Notes: generated from the letters alone by a model not told the origin. A stretch of DNA of 64,000 bases from Litorivivens lipolytica (GCF_014191715.1 NZ_JACHWY010000001.1:992001-1056000); one strand, 5' to 3'; numbered from the stretch's first letter, positions 17,090 through 26,176 are shown. A program made the numbers and translations.

Positions 17090-18265
17090 TCACGAAATCA
17101 GGGGAAGGGTGAATTCAACGCGGGTTCCCTCTCCGGGATCACCCTTTAAATCAATTGTGCCGCCATGCCAGCGCACGATTTTGCGACAGATATTCAGACC
17201 GACACCACTACTCGCCGGTACATCGCGGGAATTTTCGCGCCGAAACAGGGAGAACGCATTCTGACGATCGGCATCCGAGATACCTATGCCATTGTCGGAT
17301 ACCGCAAATCGCCAAACATCCATGTCCTTCTTAGCCTCAATACCGATCCTGGGTGGCTGCTCGCTACGAAACCGCAAAGCGTTGGAGATCAGGTTGTAAA
17401 ACACCTGATACAACTGTCGGCGAGAACCCATCACCACCGGCAGATCATCGCAATCAAACTCTGCCTGCATCTCCTCAATCGATTCACGTAAATCCAGGCG
17501 CACATCGTCGACCAGCGTCGATAGATCCACCGGCACGCGAAGTTCGTTATAGCGCCCGCTCTCCGAATAGCGCGCCAAATCATCCACCTTGCGGAACAGC
17601 TCTCGACTCAGCTCGAGCACATCCTGCAACTGCCGGTGCTGGGTGGGAGATATATCTTTCTCAAGTTCGTAGTAGATAACCTGAGTATCGGCGACCAGTG
17701 TCTTCAGTGCCTGCCGAAAGCTGCGCGAAGTAACTTCCGAGAGGGTTTCCAACTCCTCAACCACACCCACCAACTGCTGTCGACTTCGGGCCAGTGCCAT
17801 CATGTCGCGATAGGAGGACAAGGCGGTATAAACCACGGTATAAAGCCTATCCTGTGTCAGCTCGGTTTTGGCGCGGTAGTCATTGATATCGTAAACCGTC
17901 AACACATGACGCTCCGGCGCCAGACCCGGCTGACCGGTTCGCAGAATAATGCGGATAAAACTGTTGCCTATATCTTGACGCACAAACTGGGCGAAGCGTA
18001 AACCCGCATCGTCCGTTTCCATCACAACATCGAGCAGGATCAATGCCACACCGGGGTTGGCTAACAGCTTCTCGCGCGCTTCGATGGCAGAATAGGCGTT
18101 AATAAACTCGAGTCGCCGATTGGCATAGACAAATTCTGACAATGCTAGTTCGGTAATACGATGAACCTCTTCATCGTCATCCACGACCAATATCTGCCAC
18201 GGTGTTTCCTCGAATACATCCGCAGGTGAATCATTCTCTGGGCGTAACTTTAGTACATCATTCAT
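17090..18265 (-). CDS. Response regulator fused to a histidine-kinase-like module lacking the H-box histidine
   Basis: A 391-residue protein. Residues 20-150 are a receiver domain with Asp29-31, phospho-acceptor Asp79, Thr110 and Lys133. Residues 168-235 follow a phytochrome-type dimerisation helix pair, but the expected S-H-D-L-R reads SRSFR, so Arg181 replaces the phospho-acceptor His. Residues 275-388 are an intact HATPase (N-box Asn295, DNGIGIS, SGVGLNICRKIV). ATP binding may persist while self-phosphorylation should not. The receiver is a close relative of the one in the next gene (both have ILRTGQPG and YDINDY). It lies 19 bases downstream of the REC-DUF3369 gene. Confidence 0.85.
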   Translation of the reverse strand: MNDVLKLRPENDSPADVFEETPWQILVVDDDEEVHRITELALSEFVYANRRLEFINAYSAIEAREKLLANPGVALILLDVVMETDDAGLRFAQFVRQDIGNSFIRIILRTGQPGLAPERHVLTVYDINDYRAKTELTQDRLYTVVYTALSSYRDMMALARSRQQLVGVVEELETLSEVTSRSFRQALKTLVADTQVIYYELEKDISPTQHRQLQDVLELSRELFRKVDDLARYSESGRYNELRVPVDLSTLVDDVRLDLRESIEEMQAEFDCDDLPVVMGSRRQLYQVFYNLISNALRFRSEQPPRIGIEAKKDMDVWRFAVSDNGIGISDADRQNAFSLFRRENSRDVPASSGVGLNICRKIVRWHGGTIDLKGDPGEGTRVEFTLPLIS

Positions 18266-18284
18266 CGTTACATCTCACTTCCCA

Positions 18285-19241
18285 TCAGTCTCTGCTGTTA
18301 ATCAAGCAGAGCTTTTCGTGGGCAATTGCCACATTACGGGCAAACAATTCGACGAGTGATACATCAGGTACGTCAATTGGCTTATCACCCGATATATAGA
18401 GCACATTCTGGGTATTTTTCTGTGTCGTGTAGAGCGCCACAACGTAGTCCTGGCCGTAGCGATTGCTCTGCGTTGCAAGCGTATCATCAATGCGCTGCCT
18501 GACATCCGGATGCTTCGACCAAAGCTTTTCTTCACAATCCAGACCTTCAAACTTACCGGTCGATGCAACAACTTGAAAGGTGTCTTCTCCACTCTCCAGA
18601 GCAAGCCCTGAAGTGCGCACCACCAGGAGATCCTGATCCAGGTACATAAGTGCTGACAGCTGCTCCAGAACGCCTTGGGCAAAGTCATCGAGCGAACTCA
18701 AGCGGAACAGGTCAGCCGAGGCCTCGATAACACGAACCAAGCCCCGTCGGTTTTTTTCCAGTGCCACGAGATCCCGATAGCAACTCAGGCTGGTATACAC
18801 ACAGGTAAAGAGTTTCTGGCGGGTCAGCTCAGTTTTTTCCTTGTAATCGTTGATATCGTAATGGGTAATCACATCATATTCCGGCGCCTGACCGGGCTGA
18901 CCGGTGCGTAGAACAATTCGAACGAAACGATTCCCCAAGTTCTCACGAATGTAGCGCACGCAATCCAGTCCGGCGGTGTCACTTTCCATCACGACATCCA
19001 GCAAAATAGCTGCCGTGTTGGTGTGTGTCGCCATGTAGTCTCGGGCCTCCTGACCATTGTAGACCGAATGAATAGCCAGTGGCCGGCCGGCAAATTCAAA
19101 ACCATCGAGCGCTAAGCGGGTTACATCGTGGACTTCACTGTCATCGTCCACGACCAGCAAATGCCAAGGTTCAAGCCCATTATGTCCCGAACCGAGATCA
19201 CTCTCTTCTCCAGCCAGATTCAACGCGTCATTGCCCGCCAT
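18285..19241 (-). CDS. REC-DUF3369 response regulator
   Basis: A 318-residue protein with an N-terminal receiver (Asp32-34, phospho-acceptor Asp82 in ILLDVVMESD, Thr113, Lys in DYKEKTEL) and a C-terminal DUF3369 domain (about 150-318), a GAF-like sensory/output domain found after this receiver type. No DNA-binding domain is present. The start ATG overlaps the stop of the upstream kinase gene by one base (TAATG), which indicates translational coupling and makes this the likely phosphate acceptor of that kinase. Confidence 0.85.
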   Translation of the reverse strand: MAGNDALNLAGEESDLGSGHNGLEPWHLLVVDDDSEVHDVTRLALDGFEFAGRPLAIHSVYNGQEARDYMATHTNTAAILLDVVMESDTAGLDCVRYIRENLGNRFVRIVLRTGQPGQAPEYDVITHYDINDYKEKTELTRQKLFTCVYTSLSCYRDLVALEKNRRGLVRVIEASADLFRLSSLDDFAQGVLEQLSALMYLDQDLLVVRTSGLALESGEDTFQVVASTGKFEGLDCEEKLWSKHPDVRQRIDDTLATQSNRYGQDYVVALYTTQKNTQNVLYISGDKPIDVPDVSLVELFARNVAIAHEKLCLINSRD

Positions 19242-20824
19242 TAGGCCACCTCCTCCATTGAGAGCTTTTGGGGAATCTGCAATGTCACATGTACCCCTTC
19301 TCCAGGTTTGCTATCCATGCGGATTCGCCCGCGCAGCTGCTGCGTCACCAGGTTATACACAATATGCATGCCAAGCCCGCTGCCACCGTCACCGCGCCTT
19401 GTGGTAAAGAAAGGGTCGAACACCTTATCCAAGGCAGCTCGGTCCATACCAACCCCATCGTCTCGATAATGCAGCGCAATCTGTTCACCCTCTTGATCAA
19501 CATCAATCCGGATCGTGCCTTCTTTAGTGTCGGGGTAAGCATGTACTAATGAATTCATCAGCAAATTAGTAATGATTTGAGAAAACGCACCAGGAAAACT
19601 CTGCATCAAAAGATTGTCCGGCACGTTCAACTCTACCGATATATTGGTTTTTTTAAGTTTGGGAAGAAGACTTAGCAAAATCTCTTCAAGGTAATTATGG
19701 AGATCAAACTGACGCAATTCACTGCTGGTCTGATCAACCGCCACCTGCTTGAAACTGTGAATCAGATTGGCAGCACGATTGAGGTTATTCAGCAAAATAC
19801 CTGCTGATTGTATTGCCGTTTGTACGTATTTGCGCAGGCCACTATCGGTTAAGCGCCCGGCCTCATAGCTTGCCGACATATCTTCGGTGGCCGCGTGCAG
19901 GGTGCTGGCGGCTGTGACTCCCACTCCTATAGGCGTGTTAATCTCATGGGCAACACCCGCCACCAAACCACCCAACGAAGCCATCTTTTCCTGATTGACC
20001 AGCTGTTCCTGGGTTTCACGAAGTTGTTTTAGTGTTGTATTCAGCGCGGCGTTCGCCTCTTCAACTTCGGTCACCTGCTGTTTCAATTCGTCATGGGCAA
20101 GACTCAGCGCCAGATCTCTACTTTGAATCTGCGCCAACATGCCATTAAAGCTGTCAAACAAGGTGCCAATTTCATCATTGGCGAACTTCTCTGCGCGCAA
20201 TCCGAAATCACTCTCTTCTGATACCCGTTGCGTGGTCGCAACCAGCTGGGTAATCGGCTGTTCGATTAATCTCCGGAAGAAGCTCGTCAGCAGAAAGGCA
20301 ATCAGCGAACTCACCAACACCATACCAACAGCAACCAGAACACTAAGCCCCATAGCGCCCTGGAGATCGTCGGTGGAGCGTTGTAGAACCACGGTACCCA
20401 GCTGATCCTGACCGACAAAGACTTTTTCACGGTGCAATAGCGATCCTGCCAAGTCCTCAGGCACCGCCGCCAATTCCTTTGGACATTGAAGTCCCTTAGC
20501 AGCGGGCGTATACGACGCAAATAAAACGCCACCGGCATTCTTATCATAGACACAGGCGCGCTCTAGCTCAGTTAATGCTTTAAGGGAAAGAAGGAGATCT
20601 CCTGCCGCGCTAACGTCTCCGAAACTCAGTGCAGCAGAAACATTCTGGGCGAACATATTGGCCGTCGTTTCAATCTCATCAACAGCCTTATTTTTCAGCC
20701 CGACCCAACCCACCGTGAGGTAGACCGCTGTACTGAGCAGTACAACAATCAGGCTGGTGCCGATTATCGACAACAGAATCTTGTGTCGAATGGGCAGTGC
20801 GCTGAGTCTGTGCAAGATAGACAT
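19241..20824 (-). CDS. Membrane histidine kinase with YfiN-like CHASE8 sensor
   Basis: A 527-residue kinase. Helix 1 (about 16-38) and helix 2 (about 157-181) enclose a periplasmic domain with NVSAALSFGDVSAAGDLLLSL and ERACVYDKNAGGVLFASY, the pattern of the CHASE8 domain of YfiN/TpbB. A HAMP linker (180-235), coiled coil, HisKA with His293 (VAHEINTPIG) and HATPase (TNLLMNSLVHAY, DDGVGM, FDPFFTTRRGDGGSGLGM) follow; all catalytic motifs are intact. In YfiN the CHASE8 domain is the contact for periplasmic YfiR, and a YfiR-family gene sits immediately upstream, so direct YfiR control of this kinase is a strong inference. Confidence 0.9.
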   Translation of the reverse strand: MSILHRLSALPIRHKILLSIIGTSLIVVLLSTAVYLTVGWVGLKNKAVDEIETTANMFAQNVSAALSFGDVSAAGDLLLSLKALTELERACVYDKNAGGVLFASYTPAAKGLQCPKELAAVPEDLAGSLLHREKVFVGQDQLGTVVLQRSTDDLQGAMGLSVLVAVGMVLVSSLIAFLLTSFFRRLIEQPITQLVATTQRVSEESDFGLRAEKFANDEIGTLFDSFNGMLAQIQSRDLALSLAHDELKQQVTEVEEANAALNTTLKQLRETQEQLVNQEKMASLGGLVAGVAHEINTPIGVGVTAASTLHAATEDMSASYEAGRLTDSGLRKYVQTAIQSAGILLNNLNRAANLIHSFKQVAVDQTSSELRQFDLHNYLEEILLSLLPKLKKTNISVELNVPDNLLMQSFPGAFSQIITNLLMNSLVHAYPDTKEGTIRIDVDQEGEQIALHYRDDGVGMDRAALDKVFDPFFTTRRGDGGSGLGMHIVYNLVTQQLRGRIRMDSKPGEGVHVTLQIPQKLSMEEVA

Positions 20825-20828
20825 GACC

Positions 20829-21386
20829 TTACCTGACTACTCGCTGCGCCAAGGACAGGAGTTTGCTACTGATCACTATCCCCTGCTCACGCGCCCGCGC
20901 TTCATGGATAACAAAACGCACCTTGCCGTCCACGATAATCAATCCGATCACCCCGCCACGCTCGATAAAATCCTCGCCTTCCCCCACGGTTACAAGCGGC
21001 AAGGTAACGGTCTCCCGTAACCATTGTTCTGACCAGTACGGCGCTTCGCCGCTACTGTAGAGCATATGACAGTCGCTCAATTGACCTCGTTCACTGACAA
21101 AGCGAACATCGATCGATTTATCTTGGGTGGATTTTCCGTTGACAACGCGTTCGATCTGCCGGGTATCCGCCAGTGACGCAGCGATACAAAGGTTGAAGCG
21201 ACCGTTTGTATCCGCAGCCGATGCCGGCCACTCAATAAATTTAGTAAAGTTATAGAGAAAAGCAGCCTTTACGCCCAAGGCGATTTCATTGGCCGCTGCC
21301 ATCGGCGAGATCAGTAGCATTAGCGCAAGACTATATGCAAGGCGCCGCCTAACAGGGCTAGACGTATTGTGAATCAACCCACTCAT
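20829..21386 (-). CDS. YfiR-family (DUF4154) periplasmic protein
   Basis: A 185-residue secreted protein. After a signal peptide ending near AAA-NE it has the DUF4154 core: LGVKAAFLYNFTKFIEWP, then FNLCIAASL, and the closing DGKVRFVIHEARAREQGIVISSKLLSLA. YfiR proteins bind and silence the periplasmic domain of the cyclase YfiN and respond to envelope redox state. Cys residues are present near 70 and 105. ATG 21386 begins two bases after the receptor gene stop; TTG 21392 is an alternative that overlaps it. The kinase gene starts four bases after this gene's stop. Confidence 0.85.
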   Translation of the reverse strand: MSGLIHNTSSPVRRRLAYSLALMLLISPMAAANEIALGVKAAFLYNFTKFIEWPASAADTNGRFNLCIAASLADTRQIERVVNGKSTQDKSIDVRFVSERGQLSDCHMLYSSGEAPYWSEQWLRETVTLPLVTVGEGEDFIERGGVIGLIIVDGKVRFVIHEARAREQGIVISSKLLSLAQRVVR

Positions 21387-21388
21387 CG

Positions 21389-23353
21389 TCAAAAATCCAA
21401 ACGCAGGTTGAGTTGCACTGTTCGGGGGATTTCTACCCTTTGGTTATTCGCCCTGAATTCGGCGTGCTGCGGATCGAGCAGGTTTTTGCCCAGCAGACTG
21501 GCGCTAAGCCCTTCGCTAATTTGCCAGTTCAATGTCGCATCCATCTCGGTATATCCGGCCACCGCCAGGTCAGGCAATTCGCTGACATTGCGCAGCCTCA
21601 CATCGAGATTGACGTGTTTGTTCAAGCGCCAGTTGACCCGGACAAAGCCCTGATGACGTGGGTCATTGCGGTTGGCATTGGCAATGCTGGTATCGGTACT
21701 GCCACGCTTACGCTCAAAATCAACATGGTGGTAGCTGTAGCCGAGCTGGGTGATAAAGCTTTCGTTCGGATTCCAGTTCAAGACCAGCTCGGCACCGCTG
21801 CTGTCGCCTTCACCCTCATTGGAAATCAAGGCAGGGAAGGCACTGGAGTCGACGCCGCGAAGTTCGTCATAGCGATTGTAAAACAGCGCGAGATCGACAC
21901 TGCTGATCGCATTGATACGGTTACGATAGCCCGCTTCCCAGGCGATCAGCTCCTCGGCTTCAAAATCCTCACTACCGCGAATGATCACAATGCCCGCAGG
22001 CGCCGGTTGCGGCGCATAAATCACGAAGTCATGGTCGAGTCGGGTTGGAATACGCACCGCGCGTGACAGCGCAGACCAATAGGTCGTTTCATCATCCGGG
22101 GTATAGGCAAGGCGGAGCGAAGGCTGGATCTCAAGCCCGGAATAATCATTGTGCTCGGCTTTGACACCGAAGGTCAGTTTTAAGCGGTCGGGAATCGCGG
22201 TGTAGACGTCCTGCACATAAACATCATAGGTTTCATCCCGCGCACTCTCAGGAAGAAAAGCGAGTGAGTTGAGGTTGGGCGATTCAATCTCATCCTTCGT
22301 CAGATGATAGCCAAGGCCCGCGACAACCTGATGCCTTTCCCCTAAGTGAAAATGATGGCGATACTCTGCCGAAAAAGTATCCCTGTCTTCATGAAAGAGA
22401 CCGTTAATATCGTAGTCACTGGCCTCAGCAATCAATCGAATGTCATAGCGCGGCAAGCCATCGTCTTGCGCCGAAAGCGTTGCCATCAAGAAATCCGTTC
22501 TCTGCTCTTCGTCACGGCCACCACCCAAGCGATCAACACTGTCACGGTAGGTTTCACCCTGGAGTGATAGCTCACTGCCACCTGCCACAGTCAGATCTGA
22601 GCGAAATCCAACGCGTTGGGCATCGTAGCCATCTTCGGCATCGCGCCCACTGCGCGTCCGGTAATCCGATACCGCCTCACCTTTGACATATAAACGAGAT
22701 GCCGCGGACTCCGTGCTAAACCCGCTGCGCAGATAGGCGTAGCGTTCACCGGTGTGACTCGCACCGGCCGCCAGCTGGTTGCCCTGCGTTTCGCCTGCTC
22801 GGCGGGTCACAATATTGATCACCCCGTTAACGGCATTGGCTCCCCAGAGTGCCGCGCCCGGCCCACGTATTACCTCGATCCGCTCGACGTCGCCGAGGGG
22901 GATGTTGTTTTTGTGCCAGTACACACCGGAAAACAGCGGCGTGTAGAGACTGCGCCCATCCAGCAACACTTCCAGCTTGTCGGCCAGGGTAGAGTTGAAA
23001 CCACGCGCGGTGACCGCCCAGGTATGGGCATCAACCTGGGCCACCGTTAAGCCGGGCACCAGTTTGAGTGCATCCGGCAAATTGCTGACACCGGCACGCC
23101 GAATGTCATCGCCGGTCAGCACATAGGTCGCGGCGGCCGCTCGACGCCAGGGTTGCGGGGTTTTGGTGACGGAGAAAACGTCAATTTCCATCAAGCGCTC
23201 AAGCGACAGCTCAGCCAGATCATCCATGCCAGAGGCGTCTGCCAGCAACATGTCCTGAGCGTAAACTCGCGGTGAAAACAGCGCGGAACTAACCACAATG
23301 CAGGTTAAGGTTTTTGAGAGGGGGCCAGACTTGCGCACGCCGAGATTTGACAC
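21389..23353 (-). CDS. TonB-dependent outer-membrane receptor
   Basis: A 654-residue receptor. The start is GTG 23353, with GGAG exactly seven bases upstream; the longer frame to ATG 23419 lacks a ribosome site and would bury the signal peptide. The signal peptide ends near VYAQ-D. The plug domain has LTGDDIRRAGVSNLPDAL, TARGFNSTLADKLEVLLDGR, ERIEVIRGPGAALWGANAVNGVINI, and the chain ends in a beta-barrel with a terminal Phe (LNLRLDF). It belongs to the receptor subgroup with IDVFSVTK near the mature start. It is first in the operon with a YfiR protein and kinase, so it may deliver or sense the signal ligand. Confidence 0.9.
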   Translation of the reverse strand: MSNLGVRKSGPLSKTLTCIVVSSALFSPRVYAQDMLLADASGMDDLAELSLERLMEIDVFSVTKTPQPWRRAAAATYVLTGDDIRRAGVSNLPDALKLVPGLTVAQVDAHTWAVTARGFNSTLADKLEVLLDGRSLYTPLFSGVYWHKNNIPLGDVERIEVIRGPGAALWGANAVNGVINIVTRRAGETQGNQLAAGASHTGERYAYLRSGFSTESAASRLYVKGEAVSDYRTRSGRDAEDGYDAQRVGFRSDLTVAGGSELSLQGETYRDSVDRLGGGRDEEQRTDFLMATLSAQDDGLPRYDIRLIAEASDYDINGLFHEDRDTFSAEYRHHFHLGERHQVVAGLGYHLTKDEIESPNLNSLAFLPESARDETYDVYVQDVYTAIPDRLKLTFGVKAEHNDYSGLEIQPSLRLAYTPDDETTYWSALSRAVRIPTRLDHDFVIYAPQPAPAGIVIIRGSEDFEAEELIAWEAGYRNRINAISSVDLALFYNRYDELRGVDSSAFPALISNEGEGDSSGAELVLNWNPNESFITQLGYSYHHVDFERKRGSTDTSIANANRNDPRHQGFVRVNWRLNKHVNLDVRLRNVSELPDLAVAGYTEMDATLNWQISEGLSASLLGKNLLDPQHAEFRANNQRVEIPRTVQLNLRLDF

Positions 23354-23719
23354 AGCTGCACTCCTTTCTTGGAGTTGATAAGGAGATAGCGCGTCGCCGA
23401 GATGCACTATTCGGTCCATTATCCGAGACTACGGGAGCTTGTCTATGCTGTGCATACGTGTTTATACGGAGGTTTCACGCGCACTACTTCACGCAAACGC
23501 TACATTGAGCAAAAGAAAAAAGGGGTCTTTCGACCCCAGGGGGAACTGGATAGGAGAGTTCAAAAACGTCTTGTTTTCATATACGCCCTGTTCGCGGAAT
23601 CGGATCAACACCCGTGACTCGACGTTGGGCAGAAGGGGATGACTGTGATAAATTCCCTCTACTTTCCTTAACTTATGTCACCCTGCGGGCTTTTTGGTAA
23701 TTTTCACGATGAGGCAAAT
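23354..23719. promoter_or_regulatory. Divergent regulatory region between receptor operon and pxpABC
   Basis: About 366 bp without a protein gene. For the leftward operon it holds a TATAAA (23461-23466) just upstream of an exact inverted repeat TATGC-TGT-GCATA (23444-23456), which could be an operator, and a Rho-independent terminator (23516-23537) farther upstream. A TATATG at 23578-23583 could start a short leader RNA ending at that terminator. No known riboswitch consensus was recognised. Confidence 0.45.
23516..23537 (-). terminator. Leftward terminator in the receptor-operon leader
   Basis: On the minus strand a GGGGTC-GAAA-GACCCC hairpin with a GAAA tetraloop is followed by six T. No protein gene precedes it on that strand, so it ends either a small RNA or the leader of the receptor operon whose start codon is 163 bases farther on. 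Confidence 0.7.
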
Positions 23720-24484
23720 GTGAGCTCAGCAATCGATTTGAACTGTGATCTCGGCGAAGGCATGGGGTCAGACGCTGAATTGCTGCAGATCGTATCGAGT
23801 GCCAATATTGCCTGCGGCGGCCATGCAGGCAATGCTCAAACCATGAAAGAGGCGGTGACGGCCGCTAAGCGCTGGGGGGTCAACATTGGCGCTCACCCCG
23901 GCTATGAAGATAAGGAACATTTTGGGCGGCGCCCGCAATCGCTCAGCGATGCGGAGATCCAACAGCTACTGCACAGCCAGATAGATACCCTGCGCGAAAT
24001 CGCCAAAGCACAAGGCAGCGCACTGACTCACGTTCGCGCTCACGGTGCGCTCGGCAACCTCACCGATGCCGAGCCCCACGCAGCCGGTCTGCTGTCCGCA
24101 GTCGCCAAGCAGCAGGGCCTGGCGCTGATGGTGCTGGGGCAATCTGCCGCAGAGCAGGCCGCTCGGGAAACAGGAGTCCCAGTAATCCGCCAGTTTTTTG
24201 CGGACCGGGCGTATGATCGCCATGGGCAACTGGTATCGCGCTCGCTGACAGACAGCGTGCTGCATGAACCTCAGCGGATTATTCCAAGGCTGCTCAGCGC
24301 CTTGGACAGCGGCAAAGTCACCAGCATTGAAGGAGACTTGATCCCGGTCGGTTTTGATACCATCTGTGTACATGGCGATACCGACAGCGCACTGGCCCTT
24401 GCCGCAGAAATTCGCCATGCACTGGAGCAACACGGTGTCACGATTCGTCCCTACCCGCCTATGTCGAGGAGTACACGCCTTTGA
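23720..24484 (+). CDS. pxpA: 5-oxoprolinase subunit PxpA (LamB/YcsF family)
   Basis: A 254-residue subunit of the ATP-dependent 5-oxoproline (pyroglutamate) hydrolase. The start IDLNCDLGEGMGSDAELL, then SSANIACGGHAGN, GAHPGYEDKEHFGRR, VRAHGALGN and FADRAYDRHGQLVSRS match PxpA, though the usual KPHGALYN reads RAHGALGN. GTG 23720 is chosen because GAGG lies five bases upstream and it gives family length; the frame extends to ATG 23675. It overlaps pxpB and heads an operon with all three subunits. Confidence 0.9.
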   Translation: MSSAIDLNCDLGEGMGSDAELLQIVSSANIACGGHAGNAQTMKEAVTAAKRWGVNIGAHPGYEDKEHFGRRPQSLSDAEIQQLLHSQIDTLREIAKAQGSALTHVRAHGALGNLTDAEPHAAGLLSAVAKQQGLALMVLGQSAAEQAARETGVPVIRQFFADRAYDRHGQLVSRSLTDSVLHEPQRIIPRLLSALDSGKVTSIEGDLIPVGFDTICVHGDTDSALALAAEIRHALEQHGVTIRPYPPMSRSTRL

Positions 24485-25227
24485 GTGAGGCCTCTCTGCT
24501 TTACACTACGCCCTGCTACTCGCCGGTTGGCGATGGCGCCATGCTGATCGAGCTTGGCCAGGGTATCGACGCGACGCTCAACGAGCGCGTCCTGCAACTT
24601 GAAACCTATATTCGCAACCTGAAAGTTGCGGGGGTCATTGAAACCACCCCCGCCTACGCCTCCCTGTTACTGCACTACGACCCGGATCAGGTCAGCTTTG
24701 ACGATTTGCAGGCAACGGTAAGCTCAATCCATCTGGACGAGCTGCCCACCGATCGCAAGCGTTATGGCTGGCAGATTCCGGTCTGCTACGGTGGGGAATA
24801 CGGCGAAGACCTCGATGCCGTCGCCGAATATCACCACCTTACCAGCGCAGAGGTTATCCGCCTGCACAGCAAGGGGCGCTACCGGGTCTATATGATGGGC
24901 TTTGCACCGGGCTTCACCTACCTTGGCGGTCTGGCGGAACAGCTGCACACGCCAAGGCGCGATAATCCCAGACTGCACACGCCCGCTGGCAGCGTCTCCA
25001 TTGGCGGCATGCAGGCCCTGATTGCCGGTGTAGCCATGCCCAGCGGCTGGCAACTGCTCGGCCAGACACCACTGGCAACCTACGACCCACAGCGTGACCC
25101 GCCGTTTTTGATTGCGCCCGGCGACGAGGTTCACTTTCACCCCGTTAACGCCACAGAGTTTAAACGCCTGCAAAAAGCCGCCGCTAAAGGCAAGTGGGTA
25201 GCCGAGAAGGTGTCGCTCAATGACTAG
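24481..25227 (+). CDS. pxpB: 5-oxoprolinase subunit PxpB (KipI family)
   Basis: A 248-residue protein with the KipI/allophanate-hydrolase subunit 1 fold: GDGAMLIELGQGID at the start, ETTPAYASLLLHYDP, YGWQIPVCYGGEYGEDLD, and YMMGFAPGFTYLGGL with the conserved Gly-Phe-x-Pro-Gly. It starts with TTG at 24481 inside the pxpA stop (TTGA overlap), with GAGGAG nine bases upstream. With PxpC it binds 5-oxoproline and ATP. Confidence 0.9.
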   Translation: MSEASLLYTTPCYSPVGDGAMLIELGQGIDATLNERVLQLETYIRNLKVAGVIETTPAYASLLLHYDPDQVSFDDLQATVSSIHLDELPTDRKRYGWQIPVCYGGEYGEDLDAVAEYHHLTSAEVIRLHSKGRYRVYMMGFAPGFTYLGGLAEQLHTPRRDNPRLHTPAGSVSIGGMQALIAGVAMPSGWQLLGQTPLATYDPQRDPPFLIAPGDEVHFHPVNATEFKRLQKAAAKGKWVAEKVSLND

Positions 25228-26176
25228 AGGCTTACTGGTATTACAGGCAGGCGCGGGCACGACAATACAAGACCTTGGGCGCACCGGTTATCGCCGCTAT
25301 GGCGTCACCGGCAGCGGCGCAATGGATCCGCTCGCTCTGCAGGTTGCCAACTGTCTTGTTGGCAACCCCTTCGATACGCCCTGTATTGAATTAAATATTG
25401 GCAGCGCCGATTTCCGGGTCACCACAGACTCCCTGCGCTGCGCCTTTCACGGTGGCGACTTTAATCTGAGCCTGAATGGCCTGCCCGCCCCCGTTTCCAC
25501 CAGCCTGCGACTGCGACAGGGCGATATCATCAGTATCAGCAGCGCGCGACAGCGAATTCGCGGATATCTGGCGGTCGAAGGCGGTTTTGAGCTTGAACCG
25601 GTACTGGGCAGTTGTGCCACCCATGTGCGTTCAAAACTGGGCGGCTTGGATGGCGGGCCACTGGAAGCCGGACAAGAACTGGTATGCCTTGAAACTGAAG
25701 CCCCGGCTCGCAAGGAAGTTTCGCTTCCCTACGAGCTGCACCCGAAAACCCGACGTCAATTTCGAGTCATTCTCGGTCCTCAGGCCGACCGGTTTACTGC
25801 GGAAGGGATCTACACCTTCCTCAACACCACCGCGTTTCGGGTCGACAAGGATTCCGACAGCCTCGGCTATCGCCTGACCGGCGCGCGAATCGAATACATA
25901 GGCGACGGCAACATCGTCTCCGACCCGGTTGTCCCCGGCTGCGTGCAAGTACCGGCTAGCGGCCATCCCCTGGTCTTGATGGCAGACTGCCCGACTACCG
26001 GCGGCTATCCAAAAATTGCGACCGTGATCTCGACCGACCTGCCAGACCTGGCACAATTGCCTCCCGGCGCCGAAGTCAGTTTTCGCGCCGTGAGCCTAGA
26101 AGAGGCTCAGGCCGCCAGGCAAAAACGACGCCACTGGCTGGCTGAGTTGCCTAACAAATTGATTACGCTGCCTTGA
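25220..26176 (+). CDS. pxpC: 5-oxoprolinase subunit PxpC (KipA family)
   Basis: A 318-residue partner of PxpB (biotin-dependent carboxyltransferase-like, urea-amidolyase-related domain): GAGTTIQDLGRTGYRRYGVTGSGAMDPLA at the start, GGFELEPVLGS, GPQADRF, SDSLGYRLTG, and the terminal VLMADCPTTGGYPKIATV segment. All key segments are present and unbroken. It starts eight bases inside pxpB, so the three subunits are translationally coupled. Confidence 0.9.
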   Translation: MTRGLLVLQAGAGTTIQDLGRTGYRRYGVTGSGAMDPLALQVANCLVGNPFDTPCIELNIGSADFRVTTDSLRCAFHGGDFNLSLNGLPAPVSTSLRLRQGDIISISSARQRIRGYLAVEGGFELEPVLGSCATHVRSKLGGLDGGPLEAGQELVCLETEAPARKEVSLPYELHPKTRRQFRVILGPQADRFTAEGIYTFLNTTAFRVDKDSDSLGYRLTGARIEYIGDGNIVSDPVVPGCVQVPASGHPLVLMADCPTTGGYPKIATVISTDLPDLAQLPPGAEVSFRAVSLEEAQAARQKRRHWLAELPNKLITLP

